In this document: positions 43,797 through 52,879 of the stretch, piece after piece
Numbering within the stretch: the first letter of the stretch is position 1
Layout: each line of letters begins with the position of its first letter
From: Roseateles_B sp051857535
GTDB taxonomy: Bacteria > Pseudomonadota > Gammaproteobacteria > Burkholderiales > Burkholderiaceae_C
Length of the DNA stretch: 64,000 nt
Assembly: GCF_051857535.1 (NCBI RefSeq)
Contig: NZ_JBPZGY010000001.1
Coordinates: forward strand, 124,001 to 188,000
Direction of reading: 5' to 3'
Notes under the pieces: model-generated
Told to the model about the DNA's origin: nothing
Seen by the model: the letters and a program-made list of their open reading frames with translations, nothing else
Database searches by the model: none
Made by a program: the position numbers and the translations under genes

Positions 43797-44647
43797 ACGC
43801 GAGTCATGCTGGGATGGCCTGGGCCATCCGTGTGGGCCATGTGGCGCTGCTGTGGGGCGGCACCATGGCGTGTGCATCTGCCGGGGACTTCGATTGCATG
43901 ATCGAGCCCGTGCAGGTGGTCGAGGTGCGCAGCCCCGTGGTCGGCCTGCTGGAGTCCGTGCATGTCAGGCGTGGGCAGAGCGTGCGCCGGGGCGAGCTGC
44001 TGGTGACCATCGAATCCAGCGTCGAGGCCAGCGCTGCCACGGCAGCCCAGTACAAGGCGCAGGCCACAGGCGCACTGGCTCAGGCCCAGGCCAAGGTGAA
44101 CGCGACCCGGGCCAAGGCGCAGCGGATGGAGGAACTGTTCGCCGAGGAGTTCGTCTCCGCGCAGGCAAGGGATGACGCGGTGGCGGAGTTCAAGCAGGCG
44201 CAGACTGAGCTGCAGGTGGCGCAGGAGAACGGTGAACTGGCCCGGCTGGATGCCCGCCAGGCGGTGGACCAACTGCAGCGCCGCACCCTCAGGAGCCCCT
44301 TCGACGGTGTCGTGATGGACCAGTTCCTGTTCCCGGGGGCCCTGGTGGACAGCAGTGATGGCAAGAAGCCCATCCTGAAGCTGGCGCAGACGCGGCCCTT
44401 GCTGGTGCGCGCCATCCTGCCCTATCGGCACTTTCCCGCGGCGCGCGTCGGGACGGCCGCCCAGGTGATGCCCGAAGCCCCTTTCAACACCGGAGCCCAG
44501 GCCCGGATCAGCGCCACCATCAAGACCGTCGACCGGGTCATCGACTCTGCTGCCGGCACCTTCGGCGTCTTCCTGGAGCTGCCGAACGAGCGCCAGTCCC
44601 TGCCTGGAGGCATCCGCTGCAAGCTCCGCATCAGCGGCATCGAGTGA
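43793..44647 (+). CDS. Periplasmic HlyD/RND-type adaptor protein of the SecA-like cassette
   Basis: 284 residues, starting at ATG 43793 within the SecA-like stop (ATGA) and preceded by AGGAAAGG. There is a probable signal peptide (hydrophobic stretch to about MACASA). Lipoyl halves are visible at about 45-75 (VVEVRSPVVGLLESVHVRRG) and about 160-180 (TLRSPFDGVVMDQFLF), separated by a coiled-coil hairpin (about 80-155), followed by a beta-barrel region. It lacks a membrane anchor other than the signal, unlike the two fusion adaptors upstream. It may cap or extend the conduit toward the TolC-like protein. It is the last gene of the five-gene cassette. Confidence 0.82.
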   Translation: MNASHAGMAWAIRVGHVALLWGGTMACASAGDFDCMIEPVQVVEVRSPVVGLLESVHVRRGQSVRRGELLVTIESSVEASAATAAQYKAQATGALAQAQAKVNATRAKAQRMEELFAEEFVSAQARDDAVAEFKQAQTELQVAQENGELARLDARQAVDQLQRRTLRSPFDGVVMDQFLFPGALVDSSDGKKPILKLAQTRPLLVRAILPYRHFPAARVGTAAQVMPEAPFNTGAQARISATIKTVDRVIDSAAGTFGVFLELPNERQSLPGGIRCKLRISGIE

Positions 44648-44703
44648 TGTCTGCCATGCGATTGCGACCGGTGCATGCCCATCTCACTTCGAACGGAGCA
44701 GCG

Positions 44704-44763
44704 ATGACGCTGCATCTCCCAACGGCCTTTTCAACTTCCAACCTGATTGCTTGCCAGCCATGA
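44704..44763 (+). CDS. 19-residue micro-ORF translationally coupled to the repeat protein
   Basis: ATG 44704 follows GGAG (44695-44698) at five bases and encodes MTLHLPTAFSTSNLIACQP. It stops at 44761-44763, overlapping the next start as ATGA (44760-44763). The downstream gene has no Shine-Dalgarno of its own within reach, so this peptide probably delivers ribosomes to it. It could also be a short sensor leader. Whether the peptide has a function is unknown. Confidence 0.55.
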   Translation: MTLHLPTAFSTSNLIACQP

Positions 44764-47700
44764 GCCCCAAGTACTACCTACGCATCGTTCAATTCGGACA
44801 GGCGCAGCAGCCCTACACCCTGCGTGCCGGTGCTGGCCGTGAGGGCAAGGCCCTGGTGTTGCAGGCCCAGACCGGGATGCGCTTCCAGCTGCTGGATGCG
44901 CTGACCCAGGAGGCGCCGGCCAAGCTCAACATCTCGCGTCAAGGCAAGGATCTGCTGCTGACGCTGCCCGATGGCGACGTCGGGGCGCCGGACCTGGTCA
45001 TCCGCGGCTATTTCGAAGCGCAGGACGTGGCCGTGATGGGGCGCAGCGCCTCGGGTGACTGGCGGGTCTATGACAACACAGGCGCCTTCTCCCTGACCCA
45101 GGCCAATGGCATCAGCCCCGCAGCGCTGCCGGAAGGGCAGGTGACGGCAGCGGCCCTGGCCTCGCCGCCGGGCACCGGCTGGTTCGAGGGCGAGAAGGGC
45201 TGGGTGCTTGCCGGCGTTGGCACGCTGGGGCTGGTGGCCGGCGGTGCATCGCTGAGCAAGAAAGACGATGCGAGTGCCTTCGACAAGATCAAGGCCTTCG
45301 CCCAGCACGCGGCGAACGCCGTCACGCCCACGGTGACCGACTACGCCAATGCGGGCATCCACAATGTCGACGCCAACAATGTGGGGGCCGTGAACCTGGC
45401 ACTGCAGGCCTCGCAGCTGGACATGGGCACCAGCAGCAACGTGCAGACCGTGGTCGACGCCTACGTCAAGATCCTCGCCGAAGCCAATGGCAGCAGCCCC
45501 GACCTGACACCGGACGCCGACCCGACGACAGCGGACTACCAGAACATCGGCGTCCTGCTGGGCGCCCTGCAGGGCAAGCCGGCAGCGCTGGCCCTGTTGA
45601 ACGATGCGATCAAGGGCATCACCATCGACAGTGTCGACACCATTGCCGAGCTGAAGGCCATCGTCGCAGTCGTGCAGAAGGTGATGAACATCGCTGCGGG
45701 TGTCGCGCCGGCCTCCGCCTTGAGTACCGATGACCTCGCCTTGCTGGGCATACGCTCGCAGCAGCTGGAGGCCCTGCATGCCAAGGACAACCTCGGCGCC
45801 ATCGTTTCCGCGATCAGTGCGACCAGCCCCGACGGCTCCGGCGTGTCCAGCGTCTCCAAGCTGGTGGCCCTGATGAGCGCCTACGACAGGATTCTTTCCG
45901 AAGCCAACGGCAACACCGCGGACACGGATGTGAGCAACGACCCGACCGCGGCCGACTTTGCGGCCATTGGCGCAGACATCGGCCGTGCCCAAGGCTCCGC
46001 CACGGCCCTGACCATGCTGGATGACGTGATCGGCGAACTGCAGCGCTCCAGCGTGGACACGGTGGAAAAGATCAACGGCATCGCCAGCACGCTGGACAAG
46101 CTCGCGGTCCTGGTTGCCAAGCCCAGCGGTGACGCGAGTGCGCCCTTGCTGAGTGCCGCCGATTTTGCCAGGCTGGGCTTGAGCAGCTTTGCCTCGTCCG
46201 GGGCCAACAACCAGGCTGTGGCCGAGTTGCTCAGCGTCACGGTGCGGGACATGGAGCCCGGCGAGGTCGACACCCTGGCCAAGCTGCAGTCCCTGGCCAG
46301 CATGGAGCTGCTGCGCGTATGGGCCCGGGACAGCAGTCCCAGCAAGTCCGCCGGCGTGCCCACCGCCGATGACTACGAGCACATGGGCGTGGTGCACAAC
46401 GATGCCAGCGGCACGCCCGTTGCGCTCGCAGCCAGTGATGCCACGGCACTCAACAGCTTCGCCGACAACCTGCCTGACGCACGGCTGGACTCTCTGGTCG
46501 AGATCCAGCAACTGGCGGCGGCCCTGTTCCGTCTGCTCAACGAGGCCAATGGCACCAACGCCGATGGCAATGCCGCCGTCAACCCGACGGCGGGCGACTT
46601 CGCGACGCTGGGCGTCGCAGGTCACGCAGGCGATGCCAGCGACGTGCTGCAGCCGGCGGCTGCCCGCCTGCTTGCCGACGCCGTCGCAACGCGCACCAGT
46701 GACCAGGTCGACACGCCCAAGGAGCTCAGCGCCCTGGCCGGCGTGGTGGACCATGTGCTGGACGTGGCCGCGGGGGCCTCGGCCCCTTCCTCACTGAGCC
46801 TGGCCGACTTCAGCACCCTCGGTGTCACGGGCGTCAGCAGCAACAACCTGGCCATGGTGGGCACGCTGCTGCAGGGGTCCGCACATGACGGCAGCGGCGT
46901 GGATTCCGTGGCCGAGCTGCAGTCGGTGGTCAGCCTGGCCCGCGTGGTGCGCTACGCCGACGAACCCGGCGTGAGCACGGGTGGCGCCAATGAAGGCGGC
47001 CTGCCTACCTTCGCCGACTACAAAGCCATCAGCGCAGTGCAGTCCCTGGTGGTGGCCAGCAATGTGAACGCCTACAACAGCGCCGTTGACGCACATGTGG
47101 GCTCCCAGGTCGACGATCCGCTGACCGAGCTGCTGCCCCTCATCCGCGGCTACAACACCGTGCTGGCCGTCGCGCAGGGGGCTGCTTCGCCCTCGGCGCT
47201 CAACGTACAGGACCTGACGGCCACCGGCCTGGTGGGCGTCACGGGCAGCAATGTCGCAACCATAGGCAGCCTAATCCAGGCCACGGCGCGCGATGGCTCC
47301 GGCGTGGATACGCTCGCCGAACTGCAGTCGGTGACCAGCCTTGCCCGCGTGGTCCGGTATGCGGACGATGCGAAGGTGGAGCCGGGCCAGAGCAACGAAG
47401 GGGGCCTGCCCACGCTGGCAGACTACCGAGCCATCGCTGCCGTGCAGTCGCTGGTGGAGGCCGGCAACGTGAGCGCCTACAACAGCGCGGTGGAGGCCCG
47501 CGTCGGCAGCCAGGTCGACAACGCCTCCACCGAACTGCTGCCCCTGATCCGAGGCTACAACGCCATCCTGACTCAGGCCAATGGATCCATGCCGGACCCG
47601 GTCTCGGGCACGCCCACCCTCACGGACTACGCTTCCGTCGGGGTGAACCTCAGCTCGGTGGGCACGGTGCCTGTGTCCAACCTGCTGGTGCTGATGAACG

Positions 47701-48044
47701 AGGCGGTGGGCAGCAAGCTCGGCTCGGAGGTGGACACCATCGCGGAACTGAATGCGATCCGCACCTCGGCCGTGAAGGTGATGGCGCTTGCCGCGATCAG
47801 CAAGTCCAGTGGAGGCTCCGATGCCGACGCTGCCTCGGTGGGCGGCTTCTCGGTCAGTGATCTGGCCCGCCTGGGCCTGGACGTGTCGCTGCTCACGCAA
47901 GCCGGTCTTTCGGATGCCGTCCGTGCCCACCGGCTCGCTGACGTGCGCGACCACATCATCTACAGCGACAACTTCGGCACGGGGGTCGAGTACCTCAGCC
48001 AGTTGCAGGCCATGATCAATGCGACGTCTCTCATCGTGGCCTGA
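44760..48044 (+). CDS. Large helical repeat protein, probable type I secretion substrate
   Basis: 1,094 residues, family not recognised. Residues 1-115 are beta-rich (FYLRIVQF-like start, LVIRGYFEAQDVAVMGRSASGDW), reminiscent of the prefix domain of BapA/Lap-type adhesins. A glycine-rich hydrophobic segment follows at about 148-166 (WVLAGVGTLGLVAGGASL). The rest consists of about seven helical repeats of about 110-140 residues with the marks D-Y/F-x-x-I/L-G-V, V-D-T-V/L-A-E-L-Q/K and L-x-x-A-N-G. The last two full units are near copies. No RTX repeat is seen. Its place directly before a TolC-ABC-HlyD set suggests export by it. The hydrophobic N-terminal segment could retain it in the outer-membrane channel, as in LapA-like proteins; that is inference. 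Confidence 0.75.
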   Translation: MSPKYYLRIVQFGQAQQPYTLRAGAGREGKALVLQAQTGMRFQLLDALTQEAPAKLNISRQGKDLLLTLPDGDVGAPDLVIRGYFEAQDVAVMGRSASGDWRVYDNTGAFSLTQANGISPAALPEGQVTAAALASPPGTGWFEGEKGWVLAGVGTLGLVAGGASLSKKDDASAFDKIKAFAQHAANAVTPTVTDYANAGIHNVDANNVGAVNLALQASQLDMGTSSNVQTVVDAYVKILAEANGSSPDLTPDADPTTADYQNIGVLLGALQGKPAALALLNDAIKGITIDSVDTIAELKAIVAVVQKVMNIAAGVAPASALSTDDLALLGIRSQQLEALHAKDNLGAIVSAISATSPDGSGVSSVSKLVALMSAYDRILSEANGNTADTDVSNDPTAADFAAIGADIGRAQGSATALTMLDDVIGELQRSSVDTVEKINGIASTLDKLAVLVAKPSGDASAPLLSAADFARLGLSSFASSGANNQAVAELLSVTVRDMEPGEVDTLAKLQSLASMELLRVWARDSSPSKSAGVPTADDYEHMGVVHNDASGTPVALAASDATALNSFADNLPDARLDSLVEIQQLAAALFRLLNEANGTNADGNAAVNPTAGDFATLGVAGHAGDASDVLQPAAARLLADAVATRTSDQVDTPKELSALAGVVDHVLDVAAGASAPSSLSLADFSTLGVTGVSSNNLAMVGTLLQGSAHDGSGVDSVAELQSVVSLARVVRYADEPGVSTGGANEGGLPTFADYKAISAVQSLVVASNVNAYNSAVDAHVGSQVDDPLTELLPLIRGYNTVLAVAQGAASPSALNVQDLTATGLVGVTGSNVATIGSLIQATARDGSGVDTLAELQSVTSLARVVRYADDAKVEPGQSNEGGLPTLADYRAIAAVQSLVEAGNVSAYNSAVEARVGSQVDNASTELLPLIRGYNAILTQANGSMPDPVSGTPTLTDYASVGVNLSSVGTVPVSNLLVLMNEAVGSKLGSEVDTIAELNAIRTSAVKVMALAAISKSSGGSDADAASVGGFSVSDLARLGLDVSLLTQAGLSDAVRAHRLADVRDHIIYSDNFGTGVEYLSQLQAMINATSLIVA
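46788..47597 (+). repeat. Recent 405-bp tandem duplication in the repeat protein gene
   Basis: Units 46788-47192 and 47193-47597 are exactly 405 bp (135 codons) and align without gaps. Long identical stretches include SLARVVRYAD, NEGGLPT, AYNSAV, VGSQVD and TELLPLIRGYN. Other repeats in the protein are far more diverged, so this pair is the youngest duplication and a likely site of unit gain or loss. Confidence 0.88.
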
Positions 48045-49458
48045 GCATGGGCGTCCTGTGCAGCGTGCAAGGGCTGCCCGGTGCGGGGCCGTCGTGCTGA
48101 GCGGTCTGCAGGGCCTGGGTTCGGCCCGCGCCGCCGCTCGACCGGCCGGGGGGGGCGCAGGTGCCTGGAGCCTGCTGGTGCTCGGCCTCGCCCTCGCCCT
48201 GCTTGCTCCCGCCATGGCCCGGGGGGAGGGCAGGCAGGCTTGCGGCCCCGAGGCCTCTGCGCAAACCTCGGCGGAGGCAGCCGACTACAGCCTGGATGAG
48301 CTGGCCCGCCTGGCCGCGGAGCGCCACCCCAGCGTTGCAGCCAAGAGGGCCGTCGCTGAGGCCGCCAAGGCCGACTGGGAGGCCGCCAGGGCCCAGTACT
48401 TGCCGACACCGTCGCTGCAGAGTTCACCCAATGCCGGCGGCGGCTACACCACGGTGTACGCCCTGCAGCAGCCGCTGTGGACGGCGGGCCGTCTGACGGC
48501 CGATGTGGAGGCGGCGTCCGCACGCAGCCAGTCGGCTGAGCAGGGGGTGCTGGAGTCCCGGCAGAACCTGGGCTTTGCCGTGGCCAATGCCTATCAGGCG
48601 CTGCTGCAGGCCCAGGGGCGTGCAGCGGTCTGGCGCGAGCTGCTTGATCGGATGATGGACTATCGCGAGACCCTGCAGCGCCGCATCGCCGGGGGCGTCT
48701 CGGCGCCCAGCGAGAGCGAGCTGCTGCAGGCCCGCCAGGCGCAGGCCGCGGGCCAGTTCAAGGCGGCCTGCCATTCCCTGGGGGCGGTGCGCCAGCAACT
48801 GTCCTCCCTGGTGGGGCTGGATCTGACGGGTGCCGGGCTGGGGCGCACCTCGGTTCCCCTGGACCTGCCCGAGCTGCCCGCGCTGCAGGCATTGCTGGAG
48901 CAGACGCGGGAACACAGCCCGACCCTGTATCGGCTGGCGCACGACGAGGAGGCGGCCCGCCGCGAAGCCGAGGCCAGGGCGGCCGCGCAATGGCCGTCGC
49001 TGTCCCTGACCGTGCAGCGCTCGGTGCCTCATGGCATTCCCTTCTCGTCGCCTGCCAACACGGTGGGGCTGCAGCTGCAGTTCGCGCCGGGAGCCGGCTT
49101 GTCCGCGATGGCCGCGCGCCGTGCGGCCGCTGCGCAGGTCGAAGCTGCCCGGGCCGCGCGCGAGGCCGCACGGCTGGAACTCAGCTCGCGGGTCAGGACT
49201 GAATACGAGGAGCTGCGCTCTGCCTTGGCCCGGCGGGACGATGTCCTGCAGGGCATCCGGGCGACGGGTCTCGTGCTGGCCTCCTATGAACGCCTGTTCG
49301 TCGCGGGCAAGCGCAGTTGGCTCGATGTGATGAACGCCGCCCGTGAACTGCTCGATGCCCAGCTGTCCCTTGCCGACCTAGACGCCCAGATGACGGCCAG
49401 CCGCTACCGCCTGGAGCTCTTTGCTGCCGAGGCTGCCTGGATGCGCGCCAAGCCATGA
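48019..49458 (+). CDS. TolC-like outer-membrane protein (copy 2, with the ABC exporter)
   Basis: Up to 479 residues. A hydrophobic signal-like core is visible at about 48-67 (AWSLLVLGLALALLAPAMA). The mature part shows the TolC family pattern: YSLDELARLAAERHPSVAAKRA, then VYALQQPLWTAGRLTADVEAA, a mid-protein hairpin, and VGLQLQFAPGAGLSAMAARRAAA with a closing YERLFVAGKRSWLDVMNAARELLDAQ. The long form starts at ATG 48019, overlapping the previous gene by 26 bp. GTG 48058 or 48094 would give a more normal signal peptide, so the start is uncertain. It serves as the outer-membrane duct of the ABC exporter that follows 32 bp downstream, and is clearly diverged from copy 1. Confidence 0.88.
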   Translation: MRRLSSWPEHGRPVQRARAARCGAVVLSGLQGLGSARAAARPAGGGAGAWSLLVLGLALALLAPAMARGEGRQACGPEASAQTSAEAADYSLDELARLAAERHPSVAAKRAVAEAAKADWEAARAQYLPTPSLQSSPNAGGGYTTVYALQQPLWTAGRLTADVEAASARSQSAEQGVLESRQNLGFAVANAYQALLQAQGRAAVWRELLDRMMDYRETLQRRIAGGVSAPSESELLQARQAQAAGQFKAACHSLGAVRQQLSSLVGLDLTGAGLGRTSVPLDLPELPALQALLEQTREHSPTLYRLAHDEEAARREAEARAAAQWPSLSLTVQRSVPHGIPFSSPANTVGLQLQFAPGAGLSAMAARRAAAAQVEAARAAREAARLELSSRVRTEYEELRSALARRDDVLQGIRATGLVLASYERLFVAGKRSWLDVMNAARELLDAQLSLADLDAQMTASRYRLELFAAEAAWMRAKP

Positions 49459-49490
49459 CCGGCCCCTGCCTGCCCTGTTGAAAAAATTGC

Positions 49491-51713
49491 ATGATGCCCT
49501 CCCCCGACAAAATCGCTGAACTGCACTGGATCGCACAGCGATGCAAAGGCCTGTATCCCGCCTTGCCCAGTCCCAGGCCTGCGCTGCTGGCCTCCTTGCT
49601 GGAGGCCGCGGCCGCCCAGGCGCAGGGCGCTGCCGCGGCGTCTGCGCCGTCTGCGCCGTCTGGGCCGTCTGCGCCGTCGGTGCCCGTGGCCGCCGTGACC
49701 GCCCTGTTTGCCGACATGTCGCTCGGCGCGCCCGTCTGGCGGCCACTGCCCTTGCTGGACGCCCTGCCGATGGTGGGCCACGTGCCAGGGCTGGGCTGGG
49801 GCGTCATCGCCGGCCAGGCTGTCGGCGGCGCCTGGCGTTTCGAGTCGGCCCAGGGCCTGCAGTTGCTCGAGCCGGCCCAGCTCACAAGCGGGGAGCCGGC
49901 CTGTTTTGCCGCCATCCTGCCAGCGGCTGCGCCGAGACGCCCGCACAGCCCCACGGCTGCGGCCCTGTTCCGCATGGCCTTTGGACAGGGGTGGCCGCTG
50001 TTTGGCGTCGCGGCGGCGGCGGCCCTGTGTGCCAATCTGCTTGCGCTGGGCGGCTCGCTCTACAGCATGCAGGTCTACGACCGCGTGATACCCACTCAGG
50101 GCCTGTCCACGCTGCTGGTGCTGACTGTCGGGGTGCTGGTGGCGGCCTTGATGGAGCTGGCCATCAAGCTCATGCGCTCCCGCCTCATCGAGGAGGCCAT
50201 GAAACGCATCGACCTGACCGTTTCCCAGGCCATCTTCGAGCGGCTCACGCGCATTCGCATGGACCAGTTCCCGCGCAGCGTGGGCAGTCTGTCGGCGCAG
50301 ATCCGCAGCTATGAATCCATCCGGGCCTTCCTGGCCGCAGCCACGATGTATGTGGCCGCCGACGCGCCTTTCGCGCTGCTGTTCCTGCTCGCCATCTTTG
50401 CGGTGGGCGGCGCGGAAATGGCCGCGGTGCCGCTGGCCTTCGCCGCGGTGGCGCTGGTGGTTGGCCTGATCTACAGGCGCCGCATCGCCGCGCATGCCGA
50501 GCGCGGCATTTCGGTGGCCAATCGCAAGTTCGGGCTGCTGGTGGAAACCATCGAGAACGCTGAGAGCCTCAAGGCCTATGGCGGGCGGGCGCGGCAGACC
50601 GCTAACTGGCGGGCCCTCAATGCGGCCACCGTAGAGGAAGATGCCGCCGTGCGCCATCACAGCGAGCATGCAGGCTATATCGCGGCCTTCATCCAGCAGG
50701 CGAGCTATGTGGCCGTCGTCGGGCTGGGCGCCTACATCGCGAGCTCCTCCGGCCGCCTCACGGTGGGGGCCCTGATCGCCTGTTCCATCCTGGCCGGCCG
50801 CGTGCTGGCGCCGGTGGCCGCCTTGCCCGGCTTGATCGTGCAGTGGGCCCAGGCCAGGACCTCCCTGGACAATCTCGAGAAGGTGTTCGCCCTGGAGCAG
50901 GACAACGAGGGCGTGGACCGGCCCCTGCAACCCGAACGCATTCGCGGCGCCTACGAACTGGCGGACCTGCGCTTCACCTATCCCGGTCGGCCGGAGACCC
51001 TGCATGTCCGGCAGCTGAGCATCCGGCCCGGCGAGAAGCTGGCCGTCATTGGCCCCACGGGTGCCGGCAAGACCACGCTGCTCAAGGTGCTGGCCGGGCT
51101 CTACCGGGCCCAGTCCGGCAGGGCCTTGCTGGACGGACTTGATCTGCAGCAGATCGATCGGGAACTGCTGAGCGAGCGGCTGGCCTTTCTGCCGCAGCAG
51201 GCGCGGCTGTTCACTGGCACCCTGCGCGAGAACCTGCTGCTGGGCGTCGCGACCCTGCCCAGCGAGGCAGAGCTGCTGGACGTGTGCCACCGCACAGGCG
51301 TGGGCGAGATCATTTCCCGCCATCCCCAGGGCCTGGACCTGCCCATCGTCGAAGGCGGCGAGGGGCTTTCGGGCGGGCAGAAACAGCTGGTGGCCTTCAC
51401 CAGGGCCGTGCTGTCCAGCCCTGATGTCTGGCTGCTCGACGAACCGACCGCCTGGATGGACGAACACAGCGAGGCCCGCTGCCTGGCCGTCCTCAGGGAG
51501 CGCATGCGCCAGGACCAGACGCTGGTGCTGGTCACGCACAAACCGGCCCTGCTGAGCCTGGTCGATCGTGTGCTCATCCTGGGTGAGCGGGGCATCGTGC
51601 TGGATGGTGGCAGGGCCGAGCTGGCCAAGCGGCTGCAGCAGGCGGTGGCCGAGGCCCTGCCGCTGGGCAGCAGCACGGCTGTCGGTTCATCCGAGATCGG
51701 GGCTTCGGCATGA
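49491..51713 (+). CDS. Type I secretion ABC transporter (LapB-type, permease-ATPase fusion)
   Basis: 740 residues. The N-terminal 150 residues resemble a degenerate C39-peptidase-like domain without the catalytic cysteine and contain a low-complexity SAPSAPSGPSAPS linker. Six membrane helices occupy about 165-455, with the LapB/PrtD-like sequence IFERLTRIRMDQFPRSVGSL. The nucleotide-binding domain has Walker A GPTGAGKTT (521-529, K527), signature LSGGQ (626-630), Walker B WLLDEPT (D650, E651) and a switch histidine in LVTHKP. It energises export of large unfolded substrates through HlyD and TolC partners. The HlyD gene overlaps its stop by 4 bp (ATGA), so all three parts of the machine are present. 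Confidence 0.95.
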   Translation: MMPSPDKIAELHWIAQRCKGLYPALPSPRPALLASLLEAAAAQAQGAAAASAPSAPSGPSAPSVPVAAVTALFADMSLGAPVWRPLPLLDALPMVGHVPGLGWGVIAGQAVGGAWRFESAQGLQLLEPAQLTSGEPACFAAILPAAAPRRPHSPTAAALFRMAFGQGWPLFGVAAAAALCANLLALGGSLYSMQVYDRVIPTQGLSTLLVLTVGVLVAALMELAIKLMRSRLIEEAMKRIDLTVSQAIFERLTRIRMDQFPRSVGSLSAQIRSYESIRAFLAAATMYVAADAPFALLFLLAIFAVGGAEMAAVPLAFAAVALVVGLIYRRRIAAHAERGISVANRKFGLLVETIENAESLKAYGGRARQTANWRALNAATVEEDAAVRHHSEHAGYIAAFIQQASYVAVVGLGAYIASSSGRLTVGALIACSILAGRVLAPVAALPGLIVQWAQARTSLDNLEKVFALEQDNEGVDRPLQPERIRGAYELADLRFTYPGRPETLHVRQLSIRPGEKLAVIGPTGAGKTTLLKVLAGLYRAQSGRALLDGLDLQQIDRELLSERLAFLPQQARLFTGTLRENLLLGVATLPSEAELLDVCHRTGVGEIISRHPQGLDLPIVEGGEGLSGGQKQLVAFTRAVLSSPDVWLLDEPTAWMDEHSEARCLAVLRERMRQDQTLVLVTHKPALLSLVDRVLILGERGIVLDGGRAELAKRLQQAVAEALPLGSSTAVGSSEIGASA
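49641..49676 (+). repeat. Four copies of a 9-bp repeat in the ABC transporter gene
   Basis: TCTGCGCCG occurs at 49641, 49650 and 49668, with a one-base variant (TCTGGGCCG) at 49659. It encodes the Ser-Ala/Gly-Pro linker between the N-terminal domain and the membrane part. Being a multiple of three, slippage would change linker length without a frameshift. Confidence 0.9.
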
Positions 51714-52879
51714 AAAAGAACGCTTCCGTGCTGCGGAACAACCTCCTCGGCCTCCTGGTGCTCATGACGCTGACGGTGCTGCTGGGCTGGTGGGCGGCAG
51801 TCGCCGAAATCGTGCAGAGCTCCCATGCTGCCGGTCTGGTGATCGCCAGTGCGCGCACCCAGGTGGTACAGGTGGCCATGGATGGTGTGGTCCAGGCCGT
51901 GCTCGTGCAGGAGGGCCAGAAGGTCCGCCAGGGAGAGGTACTGGCGCGCCTGGACCGTGGCCAGGCCGAGGCCGCCTTCCGTGACAGCCAGGCCAAGGTG
52001 GCCGCCCTCAAGGCCGCCCTGGCCCGCCTGCATGCCGAGGTGCTGGGCCAGCCTCTGGTCCTGCCCCGGGAGGTGCTGGCCTACCCCAATTTCGCTGCCA
52101 ACCAGACGGAGCTGTTCCGGCGCAGGCAAGGCGCGGTGAATGGCGACATCGCCGCCATGCAACGCAGTCTGGCCCTGGCGGAGCAGGAGCTGGCCTTGAG
52201 TCGCCCCCTGCTGGCCAGCGGCGACATCGGCCAGGCCGAGGTGATCCGGCTGGAGCGGGTGGTGGCGGACCTGTCCGGCCAGATCACGGCGCGGCGCAGC
52301 CGCTACTTCCAGGATGCGCAAGCCGAGATGACCAAGGCCGAGGAGGATCTGGCCACGCAGGAACAGGTGCTGGCCGAGCGCGCGGCCGGCCTGGACCGGA
52401 CGGAGGTCCGAGCACCCGCCGATGGCCTGGTCAAGAACATCCAGACCACCACGCCGGGAGCCAAGGTGCGGCCTGGCGATGTGATCCTGGAGCTGGTGCC
52501 GACCGCCAGCGAGTTGATTGTCGAAGCCAAGCTGAGGCCTGCCGACATCGCGCAGATGCGCGTGGGACTGCCGACCTCCATCAAGCTGGATGCCTATGAC
52601 TACAGCGTCTTTGGCTCTCTGCACGGCCGGGTGAAGTACATCAGCCCGGATGTACTGACCGAGCGCATGAGCCAGGGGGAGAGCATCTACTACCGCATCC
52701 AGATCGCGATTGACTCGGCGAAGCTGGAGGCCTACAACCAGGCGCATCCCGATAGGCGTATCGACATCCAGCCGGGCATGACCTGTGTCGTGGACATCGT
52801 GACCGGCCATCGCACCGTCCTGTCCTACCTGACCAAGCCCATCACCAAGGTACTCCACGAATCCCTGCACGAACGGTGA
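51710..52879 (+). CDS. HlyD-family adaptor of the type I secretion system
   Basis: 389 residues, beginning inside the ABC transporter stop. A short cytoplasmic tail leads to one membrane helix (about 11-33, LLGLLVLMTLTVLLGWWAA). The barrel-sandwich halves are at about 55-80 (VAMDGVVQAVLVQEGQKVRQ) and about 235-255 (TEVRAPADGLVKNIQ), separated by a long coiled coil. A beta-barrel and the C-terminal HlyD signature region (RIDIQPGMTCVVDIVTGHRTVLSYL) follow. It spans the periplasm between the ABC transporter and TolC copy 2, and closes the second secretion module. A promoterless-looking gap of about 170 bp precedes the next gene. Confidence 0.94.
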   Translation: MKKNASVLRNNLLGLLVLMTLTVLLGWWAAVAEIVQSSHAAGLVIASARTQVVQVAMDGVVQAVLVQEGQKVRQGEVLARLDRGQAEAAFRDSQAKVAALKAALARLHAEVLGQPLVLPREVLAYPNFAANQTELFRRRQGAVNGDIAAMQRSLALAEQELALSRPLLASGDIGQAEVIRLERVVADLSGQITARRSRYFQDAQAEMTKAEEDLATQEQVLAERAAGLDRTEVRAPADGLVKNIQTTTPGAKVRPGDVILELVPTASELIVEAKLRPADIAQMRVGLPTSIKLDAYDYSVFGSLHGRVKYISPDVLTERMSQGESIYYRIQIAIDSAKLEAYNQAHPDRRIDIQPGMTCVVDIVTGHRTVLSYLTKPITKVLHESLHER

